The position numbers and the translations under genes were made by a program. The notes under the pieces were generated by a model that made no database searches, had not been told where the DNA came from, and worked only from the letters and a program-made list of their open reading frames with translations. Positions 40,334 through 49,160 of a stretch of 64,000 bases of DNA are shown here, piece after piece. This DNA is from Taklimakanibacter sp050251035 (GTDB lineage Bacteria > Pseudomonadota > Alphaproteobacteria > Rhizobiales > Aestuariivirgaceae): NCBI GenBank assembly GCA_050251035.1, contig JBFWNN010000012.1, forward strand, positions 1 through 64,000, written 5' to 3'. Position 1 is the first letter of the stretch. Every line of letters starts with the position of its first letter.

Positions 40334-41113
40334 TCAGCTGGCGCGGGCGAGCTTCTCGTTCATGCGGCGCGCCGCGTGCAGGCGCACCGCATCGCCGAAG
40401 GCCTTGAACAACTTGACCGAGTCGGGATTGCCGGCGGCCTTGTATTCGGGATGCCACTGCGTGCCGAGCGCGAAGGCCTTGGCGCCCTTGACCGATACCG
40501 CCTCGATGATGCCGTCGGGGGCGCGCGCCTCGACGGCGAGGCCGGGCGCGACCTTCTCGACCGCCTGGCGGTGCAGGCTGTTCACCATGGTCTCGCGCTT
40601 GCCGAGGATGGCTTCGAGCTGGCCTCCGGGCGTGATCGAGATCGCATGCACGGGACCATATTTGACGTCCATGTCCTCGACCTTGCGCGAGCGGTGATCG
40701 AGCCGGCCCGAGCCGCGCTGCACTTCGGTCTCGAGCGTGCCGCCGAGCACGACGTTCAGCTCCTGGAAGCCGCGGCAGATGCAGAAGAGCGGCATGCCGC
40801 GGTCGAGCACGGCGCGGATCAGCTTCAAGGTGAGCTGGTCGCGATGATGGTCATAGGGCTCGTGATCGACGCTGGGCGCGCCGCCATAATGCGGCGGATG
40901 CACGTTGGAGACGGCGCCGGTCATCAATATGCCGTCGAAATGGTCGAGCAGCGCCGAGAGGTCCATGGCCTCGGCAATGGCCGGGATCATCACCGGCAGG
41001 CATTGCGCCACATCGGAGACGGCGCGGACATATTTGTCGCCGAGCGAATGGAACAGCAGGTGGCTGTTTTCATAGGTGTCGGAGGGGAGGCCGACGAGGG
41101 GATGCCTGATCAT
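40334..41113 (-). CDS. Gamma-glutamyl-gamma-aminobutyrate hydrolase family protein (PuuD-like, peptidase C26)
   Basis: The 259-residue class I glutaminase-like hydrolase has its nucleophile in FCICRGFQE and the His-Glu dyad in GTQWHPEY. PuuD-type enzymes cleave gamma-glutamyl-GABA and similar gamma-glutamyl amides. It stands alone, leftward, and could finish pathways begun by the two gamma-glutamyl ligases encoded at 4717 and 12254 (inference). Confidence 0.88.
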   Translation of the reverse strand: MIRHPLVGLPSDTYENSHLLFHSLGDKYVRAVSDVAQCLPVMIPAIAEAMDLSALLDHFDGILMTGAVSNVHPPHYGGAPSVDHEPYDHHRDQLTLKLIRAVLDRGMPLFCICRGFQELNVVLGGTLETEVQRGSGRLDHRSRKVEDMDVKYGPVHAISITPGGQLEAILGKRETMVNSLHRQAVEKVAPGLAVEARAPDGIIEAVSVKGAKAFALGTQWHPEYKAAGNPDSVKLFKAFGDAVRLHAARRMNEKLARAS

Positions 41114-41169
41114 GGTGGGGGAACTGATACCCTAGAATGCGCGGCAAATCCATGGCACGGTCGGCCGCC

Positions 41170-42369
41170 ATGGATTTCGCCCTTTCCCCCGACATCGAGG
41201 CGCTCCGCCGCAAGACCCGCGACTTCATCGCGAGCGAGGTCCTGCCGCTCGAAGCCCGCCCTGAGACCTATGACGAATTCGAGAACATCCGGCTCGACCG
41301 CCTGGACGAGCTCAGGGCCAAGGCCAAGGTGGCGGGCCTGTGGGCGCCGCAAATGCCCAAGGAGCGCGGCGGGCTCGGCCTCGGCGTCGTCGGCTGGGCG
41401 ACGCTCTATGAGGAGGCCAACCGTTCGATCTTCGGCCCCGCGGCGCTCAATTGCGCTGCACCCGACGACGGCAACATGACCGTCCTCAACAAGGTGCTCA
41501 GCGAGACCCAGAAGGACAAATGGCTGCAGCCGATCATCGACGGCCGCCTGCGCTCATCCTTCGCCATGACCGAGCCGGCGCCGGGCTCGGGCTCCGATCC
41601 CGGCGGCATGATGCTGACCAGCGCCGAGAAGAAGAACGACCGCTATGTGATCCGAGGGCGTAAGTGGTTCATCTCGGGCGCAGCGCTCGCCCGCCATTTC
41701 ATCCTCATCGCGCGCACGTCCGACGATCCGCGGCGCGGGCTCTCGGCCTTCCTCCATCACGGCGACGATCCGGGCTGGCGCATCGTCCGGCGCATCGACA
41801 TCATGGGGCCGCAAGAGCATGGCGGGGTATGCGAGCTCGAATTCGACGGCCTCGAGATTCCCGCCGAGCACCGGCTGCTCGCAGAGGGTGACGGGCTCAA
41901 ATTCACGCAATTGCGCTTGGGCCCGGCGCGGCTCACCCATTGCATGCGCTGGCTCGGCCTCGCCAAGCGATGCCTCGAGATCGCGCAGGCCCAGGCGAGC
42001 GAGCGCATGGCCTTCGGCGCCAAGCTCGCCGATCGCGAGTCGGTGCAGATGATGCTGGGCGATGTCGCCAAGGACATCCAGGTCGGCCGTCTCCTCACCA
42101 TGAACGCCGCCTGGCGCCTGGACCAGGGCGACAGGGCGCAGAGCGAGATCTCCATGGCCAAGATCCACGTCGCCGACACGCTGCACAAGGCCGCCGATAC
42201 CGGCATCCAGCTCCTGGGCGCCAAGGGCTATTCGAAGGACACGGTGCTCGACTGGATCTATCGCTATGCCCGCGCCGCCCGGCTGATCGACGGCGCCTCC
42301 GAAGTCCACCGCATGCTGATCGCGCGCGCTCTGGCCAGGCACGGCATCGACTTCTGGAAATGGGGCTAA
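41170..42369 (+). CDS. Acyl-CoA dehydrogenase
   Basis: The 399-residue flavoprotein of the ACAD family has FAMTEPAPGSGSDPGGM (FAD/substrate region), GRKWFISGA, the helical C-domain with ERMAFGAKLADRESVQ and the terminal YRYARAARLIDGASEVHRM. Homologues start at MDFALSPDIEALRR, so ATG 41170 is chosen; ATG 41137 or 41152 would add up to 11 residues. It oxidises an acyl-CoA to the enoyl-CoA. It is convergent with chrA, their stops overlapping. Confidence 0.9.
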   Translation: MDFALSPDIEALRRKTRDFIASEVLPLEARPETYDEFENIRLDRLDELRAKAKVAGLWAPQMPKERGGLGLGVVGWATLYEEANRSIFGPAALNCAAPDDGNMTVLNKVLSETQKDKWLQPIIDGRLRSSFAMTEPAPGSGSDPGGMMLTSAEKKNDRYVIRGRKWFISGAALARHFILIARTSDDPRRGLSAFLHHGDDPGWRIVRRIDIMGPQEHGGVCELEFDGLEIPAEHRLLAEGDGLKFTQLRLGPARLTHCMRWLGLAKRCLEIAQAQASERMAFGAKLADRESVQMMLGDVAKDIQVGRLLTMNAAWRLDQGDRAQSEISMAKIHVADTLHKAADTGIQLLGAKGYSKDTVLDWIYRYARAARLIDGASEVHRMLIARALARHGIDFWKWG

Positions 42370-43643
42370 GGCCACATTTTCCACAGCACCCCGAGCACGG
42401 CGCAGAGCAGCAAGGTGCGGAAAATCCCCTGGTGGAAGACGAACAGGGCGGCGGCCGCGATCGCGGACAGGACCAAAGCCGGGACATCGAGGCTCGCCCA
42501 TTGCGGCACGAGGCCGAAGGATGTGCGCGCGAGCGTCCGGAAGAGCACATGCAGAGCGAACCAGATCGTCAGGTTGAGGATGACGCCGACGACCGCCGCG
42601 GTCACCGCGGCAAGCGCGCCCGACAGGCGCGGCATGTTCTGCAGGCGCTCGATATAGGGGGCGCCCGCCATGATCCACAGGAAGCACGGCACGAAGGTCA
42701 TCCACAAAGTGATGACGGCCGCGGCGATGCCGCCCCACATGCCGCCGGCGAAGCGATAGCCCGCCATATAGCCCACGAATTCGGTGACCAGGATCAAGGG
42801 CCCGGGCGTCGTCTCGGCGAGCCCTAAGCCGTCGATCATCTCGTCCGCCTTGAGCCAGCCGAAATTCTCCACCGCCTGCTGCGCCATATAGCTCAGGACC
42901 GCATAGGCGCCGCCGAAGGTCACCACCGCGAGCTTCGAGAAGAACAGGGCCGTCTGGGCAAAGACATGGTTCAAGCCTAGCCCCGCGATGATGAGCGCCA
43001 GCGGAACCAGCCACAGAGCGAGCCACAGGGAAACGGTGGCGAGCGTCGAGCGCCAGTCGACCGCCACCGGCTTCGCCGCCGGCTGCGCCGCCGGCGCGGC
43101 GCGGAAGAAGCCGATGACCGCGGCGGCGAGGATGATCAGCGGGAAGGGGATCTGAACGGCATAGAGCGCCAGGAAGGCCGCGGCCGCGATCCACCAGTCG
43201 CTCGCGAACTTGAGCGCGCGCCGCGCCACGCGCAGCAGCGCCTCGATGACGATGGCGAGCACCGCCGCCTTGATACCGAAAAACAGGGCGGCGACGAACG
43301 GCACCTGGCCGAACGCGGCATAGATCATCGACAGGATCAGGACGACGACGGCGCCCGGCAGCACGAAGAGCGTGCCGGCGACGAGCCCGCCGCGCCAGCC
43401 ATGCAGCGTCCAGCCGGCATAGGTCGCCAGCTGCATGGCTTCCGGCCCCGGCAGCAGCATGCAGAAATTGAGCGCCGCCAGATAGCGCTCCTCCGAAAGC
43501 CATTTCTTCTCGTCGACCAGCACGCGATGCATGAGGGCGATCTGGCCGGCCGGCCCGCCAAAGGAGAGGAGGCCGATCTCGGCCCAGGTCCGGGACGCCT
43601 CGGCGAAGCTCGGCCGGTCCGTCGATCCCATGCGAGGCGCCAT
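42366..43643 (-). CDS. chrA: Chromate transporter ChrA
   Basis: The 425-residue long-chain CHR protein has two homologous halves: FGGPAGQIALMHR with LNFCMLLPGPEAMQLATYAG in the first and FGGAYAVLSYMAQQAV with LAETTPGPLILVTEFVGY in the second. It exports chromate. ATG 43643 overlaps the upstream ChrB-like stop (TGATG), so it is preferred over ATG 43670. It is co-transcribed with the ChrB-like gene. Confidence 0.93.
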   Translation of the reverse strand: MAPRMGSTDRPSFAEASRTWAEIGLLSFGGPAGQIALMHRVLVDEKKWLSEERYLAALNFCMLLPGPEAMQLATYAGWTLHGWRGGLVAGTLFVLPGAVVVLILSMIYAAFGQVPFVAALFFGIKAAVLAIVIEALLRVARRALKFASDWWIAAAAFLALYAVQIPFPLIILAAAVIGFFRAAPAAQPAAKPVAVDWRSTLATVSLWLALWLVPLALIIAGLGLNHVFAQTALFFSKLAVVTFGGAYAVLSYMAQQAVENFGWLKADEMIDGLGLAETTPGPLILVTEFVGYMAGYRFAGGMWGGIAAAVITLWMTFVPCFLWIMAGAPYIERLQNMPRLSGALAAVTAAVVGVILNLTIWFALHVLFRTLARTSFGLVPQWASLDVPALVLSAIAAAALFVFHQGIFRTLLLCAVLGVLWKMWP

Positions 43644-44473
43644 CAGGACTTCGGCTTGTTGGTCGGCCAATTATGCGTCTCGTCGGTCGCGTCGCGGCAC
43701 CAGCGGTAGACGGCGTCGTAGAGCAGCATGCCGGCCTCGAGCTGCTGCAGGTCGTCGGCATACATGCGCGACAGGCCGAGCGAGGCGGCGAGCAGTCCGG
43801 CCGCCTCCGGCGCGAGATCGAGCCGCGCGGTGTCGGCGCCGCGGACGATCCGGGCGAGGCGCCGCAAGGGTTCGGTCATGAGGCCGAATTCCTCGACCAT
43901 CGTGTCGAAGGTGCAGGTCTCGCCGCGATGGCTCCAATAGGTACCCTCGATGTCGAACGGCGTCGCGCCGAAGCGCTCGCCCACCGTGACGACCTCGTTC
44001 GGCGTCACGAACAGGAAGACGGCGTCGGGATCGACGAAGCGGCGGATGAGCCAGGGACAGGCGATGCGATCGACCTTGGGCCGCGAACGCGTCACCCAGA
44101 CGGTCCGCCCCTTGCCGTCGCGGCGCGGCAGCCTGGCGTCGGGCACCAAAGGCAGGCCGGCCCTGGTCCATGCCTCGAAGCCGTCCTCGAGCACGCTCGC
44201 CTCCTTGCCGAGATGCCTGAGCCAGGCAGCGGTGCCGTGGCTGAGCTTGAGGCCCTTCTGGCAGATGACGATGGCGGATGTGCCGCCGAGCTCGCTGCCC
44301 CAGCTCTCGGCCAAGGGATGCGGGCGCCAGACGGAACCCGGAATGAGCCGCGGATCGGCGGCGAAATCCTCATCGGTGCGGACATCGATGAGGTGCGGGC
44401 ATTTGGGCAGGCCGACGAGACGGGCCAGCTTGTCGACGGAAATGCTGTTGGGAGAAGGCATGGGCGTCCTCAT
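43643..44473 (-). CDS. Rhodanese-ChrB fusion, chromate resistance protein
   Basis: The 276-residue protein joins an N-terminal rhodanese domain (about residues 10-112; HLIDVRTDEDF, then catalytic-loop Cys in IVICQKGLKLSHG) to a ChrB C-terminal domain (about 125-265; VWVTRSRPKVDRIACPWLIRRFVDPDA, FDTMVEEFGL). ChrB domains sense or handle chromate, and the rhodanese half may transfer sulphur or reduce oxyanions. It is translationally coupled to chrA. Confidence 0.88.
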   Translation of the reverse strand: MRTPMPSPNSISVDKLARLVGLPKCPHLIDVRTDEDFAADPRLIPGSVWRPHPLAESWGSELGGTSAIVICQKGLKLSHGTAAWLRHLGKEASVLEDGFEAWTRAGLPLVPDARLPRRDGKGRTVWVTRSRPKVDRIACPWLIRRFVDPDAVFLFVTPNEVVTVGERFGATPFDIEGTYWSHRGETCTFDTMVEEFGLMTEPLRRLARIVRGADTARLDLAPEAAGLLAASLGLSRMYADDLQQLEAGMLLYDAVYRWCRDATDETHNWPTNKPKS

Positions 44474-44715
44474 GAGAGAGAAACAGGACGCGATGCTTCG
44501 GCATGTCGCCTTGTGGGGTGATCGCTTCGCCCCATGGCCGGATTAGGCCCCGTATCGCGTGCCAAGTCAAGAAGCGCGCAAGTCCGTTTCGTCGCGGGCT
44601 GTCGCCGCGATAGCAGATTGCCCATGTTGCGGTGCTTCGCGGGCGCTATTTCTTTTTTGCCTTGATATACCTACCTTATTCTAGGTTAGGCACATGAATG
44701 GTAGAGTCTGCGGCC

Positions 44716-47700
44716 ATGACTCAGAAGCCGGTTTCCCTGGACGACAAATATGACCTGCGCAAGGACCGGGTGTTCATCTCGGGCCCCCAGGTCATGGTGC
44801 GGGCGACGCTCGCCCAAAAGGCTCTCGACCGCGAGGCGGGCCTCAATACGGCGGGCTATGTCACGGGCTATCGCGGCTCGCCGGTCGGCGGCGTCGACCA
44901 GGCCTTCGAGCGCGCCCACAAGCTGCTCGAGCCCGAAGCCATCAAGTTCCATCCCGGCCTCAACGAGGACCTCGCCGCCACCGCGGTCTGGGGCAGCCAG
45001 CAGGCCGAAATGTGGGGCGAGGGCGCCTATGACGGCGTCTTCAGCATCTGGTACGGCAAGGGGCCGGGCGTCGACCGCAGCGGCGACGTGCTGCGCCATG
45101 CCAATGCGGCGGGCACATCCAAGCATGGCGGCGTGCTGGTCATGGCGGGCGATGATCACGGGGCCGAATCCTCGACCGTGCCGCATCAGAGCGAGATCGC
45201 GCTGCTCGACGCCATGATCCCCATCCTCAATCCGGCCGGATTGCAGGAACTTTACGACTATTCGATCTATGGCTGGGCGCTGTCGCGCTTCGCCGGCACC
45301 TGGGTCGGCGTCAAATGCCTGCATGACACGGTGGAATCGACCGGCGTCATCGAAGCCGGCCTCGACCGCATCCGCCCGAAGCTGCCGCAGACCTTCAAGA
45401 TGCCGCCGGGCGGCCTGAACATCAGGCCGAATGACGACCGGCACGACCAGGAGAAGCGGCTCCACAACTTCAAGCGTCAGGCAGCGGTCGCCTTCGCGCA
45501 GGCGAACGGCCTCAACCAGATCGTGTTCCGCGGCGGTCCCAACCCCAAGATCGGCATCGCCAGCGTGGGCAAGAGCTATCTCGACACGCGCCAGGCGCTG
45601 GAGGAGCTCGGCATCGACGAGGCCATGGCGGCGAAGATCGGCCTGCGCCTGCTCAAGATCGGCCTCATCTGGCCGCTCGATTCCGCCATCATGCATGAAT
45701 TCGCGAGCGGCCTCGACCTCATCATCTGCGTGGAAGAGAAGCGCGACCTGCTCGAGACCCATGTGCGCGAGCTGCTGTTCAACGACCGCAAGCACGCCAT
45801 CATCGTCGGCAAGAAGGACGAGCAGGGCGAGAATCTGTTCCCGGTCTATGGCACGCTCGAACCCAACCAGATCGCCATCGCCATCGGCGAGCGCGTCCTC
45901 GGCCACAAACACTGGCCGGAGATCGCCGAGCGGCTGGCGGCGATCAGGGGCGTGCAGGGGGGCTTGAGCAACGTGCCCGACCTCCTGGCACGCACGCCCT
46001 ATTTCTGCGCCGGCTGCCCGCATAATTCATCGACGATCCTGCCCGAGGGCGCGCGCGGCTATGCCGGCATCGGCTGCCACTGGATGGTCCAGTCGATGCC
46101 GACGCGCAACACCCACGGCTCGACGCAAATGGGCGGCGAGGGCGCCAATTGGGTCGGCGAGGCGCCGTTCTCCAAGCGCAAGCATGTCTTCCAGAATCTC
46201 GGCGACGGCACCTACAATCACTCAGGACTGCTCGCCATCCGCGCGGCGCTCGCCTCCGATGCGAACATCACCTACAAGATCCTCTACAACGATGCGGTCG
46301 CCATGACCGGCGGACAGGCGCATGACGGCAAGCTCAGCGTGCCGCTCATCGCCCAGCAGGTGCGGGCCGAGGGCGTCGACCGCATCGCCGTCGTCTCCGA
46401 CGAGCCCGACAAATATTCATCGGGCGCCTTCCCGGCCCGCGTCACCTTCCACCACCGCGACGATCTCAATGCGGTGCAGAAGGAGTTCGTGACCGTCAAG
46501 GGCACGTCGGTCTTGATCTACGACCAGACCTGCGCCGCCGAGAAGCGGAGGCGGCGCAAGCGCGGCGAGTTCCCCGATCCCAACAAACGCGTCTTCATCA
46601 ACGAACTCGTCTGCGAAGGCTGCGGCGATTGCGGCGTCCAGTCGAACTGCGTCGCCGTCGCGCCGGTCGAGACGCCGTTCGGGCGCAAGCGGCAGATCGA
46701 CCAGTCCGCCTGCAACAAGGATTATTCCTGCGTCAAAGGCTTCTGTCCGAGCTTCGTCACCGTCGAAGGCGCCGAGTTCGTCCGCGGCCTCGACGTCAAG
46801 AGCCTGCCCGGCAGCGGCGACGTCTTCCCGGTCCTGCCCGAGCCCCATCCGCCGCGGCTCGGCCGCCCCTGGGCGATCATGGTCACCGGCATCGGCGGCA
46901 CCGGCGTCATCACCATCGGCCACATACTCGGCATGGCGGCGCATCTCGAAGGCAAGGGCTGCGGCATCATCGACATGGTCGGCCTGTCGCAGAAGAACGG
47001 CGCGGTGGTGAGCCATCTCAAGATCGCCGCGAGGCCCGAAGACATTTCCGCGGTCAGGATCGCGGCCGGCGCCGCCGACCTGATCCTCGGCTGCGATATC
47101 GTGACCTCGGCGGGCGAGAAGGTCCTGGCCGGCGCTTCGACCGAACGCACCCATGCCGTGCTCAACACGGCCGAGATCATGCCCGCCTCCTTCACCCAGA
47201 AGCCCGATCTCAAGATCCCGGCGGAAGAGATGCGGCTCAAGATCGAGAGCCGGGTCCTCAAGGGCGCCGCTCATGCCGTCGATGCGACAAGGATCGCGAC
47301 AGCGCTCATGGGCGATTCGATCGCCAGCAACCTGTTCACCCTCGGCTTCGCCTATCAGAAGGGCCTGGTGCCGCTCGCCGTCCAATCGATCGAGCAGGCG
47401 ATAAGGCTCAACGGCCAGGCGGTGAAGATGAATCTCGACGCCTTCCTGTGGGGCCGGCGGGCGGCGCATGATCTCGCCGCGGTCGAGACGATCCTGGGCC
47501 CGCGCGAAAGCAAGATCGAGGAGACGCTGGACGAGATGGTGGCGCGGCGCGAAGCCTTCCTCGCCGGCTATCAGGACCATGCCTATGCCGCGCAATATGC
47601 GGAATTCGTCGCCAAGGTCCGGCAGCGCGAGGCGGAGGTCGCGCCCAAATCGAGCGCTGTCGGCCGCGCGGTGGCGCGTTATCTGTTCAAGCTGATGGCC

Positions 47701-48189
47701 TACAAGGACGAATATGAGGTGGCGCGGCTCTATACCGACGGCACCTTCGACGCCGAGCTCGGCAAGCGCTTCAAGGGCGGCAGACTCACCTTCCATCTGG
47801 CGCCGCCGCTTCTGGCCAAGACCGATCCGGTGACCGGCGTCCCGCGCAAGATGACCTTCGGCCCGTGGATGAAGCGCGCCTTCACCGTTCTCGCATGGTT
47901 CAAGTTCCTGCGCGGCACGGCCTTCGATCCCTTCGGCCGCACCCATGAGCGCCGGCGCGAGCGCGCGTTGATCGGCGAATACAAGGCGGTGGTCGACGAG
48001 CTTCTCACGGCATTGACGCCCAAGACCGTCGCGCTCGCCGCGGAAATTGCGAGCGTGCCTGAGCAGATCCGCGGCTATGGCCATGTCAAGGAGCGCCATC
48101 TCAAGACCGCCAAGGCGCGCGAAGCCGAATTGCTCGCGGCCTTCCGGACCGGCAAGGCGAAGATGCCGGCGGTGCTGGCGGCGGAATAG
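44716..48189 (+). CDS. Indolepyruvate ferredoxin oxidoreductase family protein (fused subunits)
   Basis: The 1157-residue single-chain 2-oxoacid ferredoxin oxidoreductase has an alpha-like region (NTAGYVTGYRGSPVGG), a TPP-binding region (FCAGCPHNSST, GIGCHWM, NDAVAMTGGQ), a ferredoxin-like segment with ELVCEGCGDCG and KDYSCVKGFCPS, a gamma domain (VTGIGGTGVITIGHIL) and a C-terminal region of the DUF6537 type. It decarboxylates aryl or branched 2-oxo acids to acyl-CoA with ferredoxin. ATG 44716 or ATG 44698 may be used. In the 220-base upstream gap, ACCTA and TAGGT (44669-44686) form a short dyad that could be an operator. Confidence 0.93.
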   Translation: MTQKPVSLDDKYDLRKDRVFISGPQVMVRATLAQKALDREAGLNTAGYVTGYRGSPVGGVDQAFERAHKLLEPEAIKFHPGLNEDLAATAVWGSQQAEMWGEGAYDGVFSIWYGKGPGVDRSGDVLRHANAAGTSKHGGVLVMAGDDHGAESSTVPHQSEIALLDAMIPILNPAGLQELYDYSIYGWALSRFAGTWVGVKCLHDTVESTGVIEAGLDRIRPKLPQTFKMPPGGLNIRPNDDRHDQEKRLHNFKRQAAVAFAQANGLNQIVFRGGPNPKIGIASVGKSYLDTRQALEELGIDEAMAAKIGLRLLKIGLIWPLDSAIMHEFASGLDLIICVEEKRDLLETHVRELLFNDRKHAIIVGKKDEQGENLFPVYGTLEPNQIAIAIGERVLGHKHWPEIAERLAAIRGVQGGLSNVPDLLARTPYFCAGCPHNSSTILPEGARGYAGIGCHWMVQSMPTRNTHGSTQMGGEGANWVGEAPFSKRKHVFQNLGDGTYNHSGLLAIRAALASDANITYKILYNDAVAMTGGQAHDGKLSVPLIAQQVRAEGVDRIAVVSDEPDKYSSGAFPARVTFHHRDDLNAVQKEFVTVKGTSVLIYDQTCAAEKRRRRKRGEFPDPNKRVFINELVCEGCGDCGVQSNCVAVAPVETPFGRKRQIDQSACNKDYSCVKGFCPSFVTVEGAEFVRGLDVKSLPGSGDVFPVLPEPHPPRLGRPWAIMVTGIGGTGVITIGHILGMAAHLEGKGCGIIDMVGLSQKNGAVVSHLKIAARPEDISAVRIAAGAADLILGCDIVTSAGEKVLAGASTERTHAVLNTAEIMPASFTQKPDLKIPAEEMRLKIESRVLKGAAHAVDATRIATALMGDSIASNLFTLGFAYQKGLVPLAVQSIEQAIRLNGQAVKMNLDAFLWGRRAAHDLAAVETILGPRESKIEETLDEMVARREAFLAGYQDHAYAAQYAEFVAKVRQREAEVAPKSSAVGRAVARYLFKLMAYKDEYEVARLYTDGTFDAELGKRFKGGRLTFHLAPPLLAKTDPVTGVPRKMTFGPWMKRAFTVLAWFKFLRGTAFDPFGRTHERRRERALIGEYKAVVDELLTALTPKTVALAAEIASVPEQIRGYGHVKERHLKTAKAREAELLAAFRTGKAKMPAVLAAE

Positions 48190-48211
48190 CCGCTAAAGCG
48201 GGGCGAGGGTA

Positions 48212-49138
48212 TTACCGGTTGGCCAGGCTGCCGATCACGTTGCAGATGATGCGCGCGGCGGTGAAGGCGCCGATGCCGCCCTGGTCGCGGCCGGGGACGA
48301 ACTCGATCAGGTCGAAGCCGACGAGCCTCGCCTTGGCGATGGCGCCCTGGATCAGGCGCGTCACCTGCGTGTGGGTAAGGCCGCCCGTCGAGGGATAGGC
48401 GACCGCCGGCATGATCGACCAGTCGAGGGCGTCGCAATCGAGCGTGACGAGGAGCGAGGCCCCCGCTGCGATCTCCGCCAGCGCCAGCCCGATGCCGTGC
48501 TCGTGAATGTCCGCCGCAGTGATGAGCCTGGCGCCCCAGGCCTCGGCGTCGCGCACCTCGCTTTCGCGCGCCGAGCCCATGCCGCGCATGCCGACCTGGA
48601 CGATCTTGCCGACATGCGCCATCTCGGAGGCGCGGCGCATGGTGCTGGAAAAGCCCAGGCGCTCGCCGTAACGTTCCTCGCGCCAGTCGATATGGGCGTC
48701 GATCTGCAGGATGGTGAGCGGCGCTTCGTCCGCCAAGGCCGAGAAGCCCGCGATGAAGGGAATGGGCGTCGAATCATCGCCGCCCAGCATGATCGGCACC
48801 GCGCCATTGGCGAGGACGTTGCGGGTGCACGCCTCGATCATTGCGCGGTTGCGCGCCGCCTGCCGCGGCCCGGTCGGCAGGTCGCCGAGATCGGCGAAAC
48901 GATATTTGTGGCCCTTGCCGAGCAAAGGCCCGCCGAAATCGAAATCCCAGGAGTCGATGAAAGCCTGATCGGCCTTGAGCGCCTTGCGCAGGACATTGGG
49001 GGCCCGCTCATAGGGGCGGTTGTCGATGCCGCGATAGAGCGTGCCATGCGGCGCGCCGAAGAGAGCGACGTCGAAATCCCGGGCCGAGGCGGAAAAGCGG
49101 CTGCCGAGAAAAGTTACGGGCGGCTTCTTGAGTTTCAT
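48212..49138 (-). CDS. Arginase/agmatinase family protein with an altered metal ligand
   Basis: The 308-residue ureohydrolase-fold protein has DAHID (Asp147, His149, Asp151) and LDCD (Asp234, Asp236), but the first motif, GGDHS in most agmatinases, is GGDDS here (residues 119-123), changing a manganese-ligand His to Asp. It probably hydrolyses a guanidino compound; agmatine is only one option. It is leftward, convergent with the oxidoreductase gene, and separate from the other amine genes. Confidence 0.85.
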   Translation of the reverse strand: MKLKKPPVTFLGSRFSASARDFDVALFGAPHGTLYRGIDNRPYERAPNVLRKALKADQAFIDSWDFDFGGPLLGKGHKYRFADLGDLPTGPRQAARNRAMIEACTRNVLANGAVPIMLGGDDSTPIPFIAGFSALADEAPLTILQIDAHIDWREERYGERLGFSSTMRRASEMAHVGKIVQVGMRGMGSARESEVRDAEAWGARLITAADIHEHGIGLALAEIAAGASLLVTLDCDALDWSIMPAVAYPSTGGLTHTQVTRLIQGAIAKARLVGFDLIEFVPGRDQGGIGAFTAARIICNVIGSLANR

Positions 49139-49160
49139 CCGCTCTCTATCCCACAGAGAG

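Noticed and set aside
44669..44686. ACCTA/TAGGT dyad upstream of the indolepyruvate oxidoreductase gene as a firm operator
   Set aside because: The arms are only five bases with an eight-base gap, which is weak evidence alone; it is mentioned with the gene but not called as a separate site.
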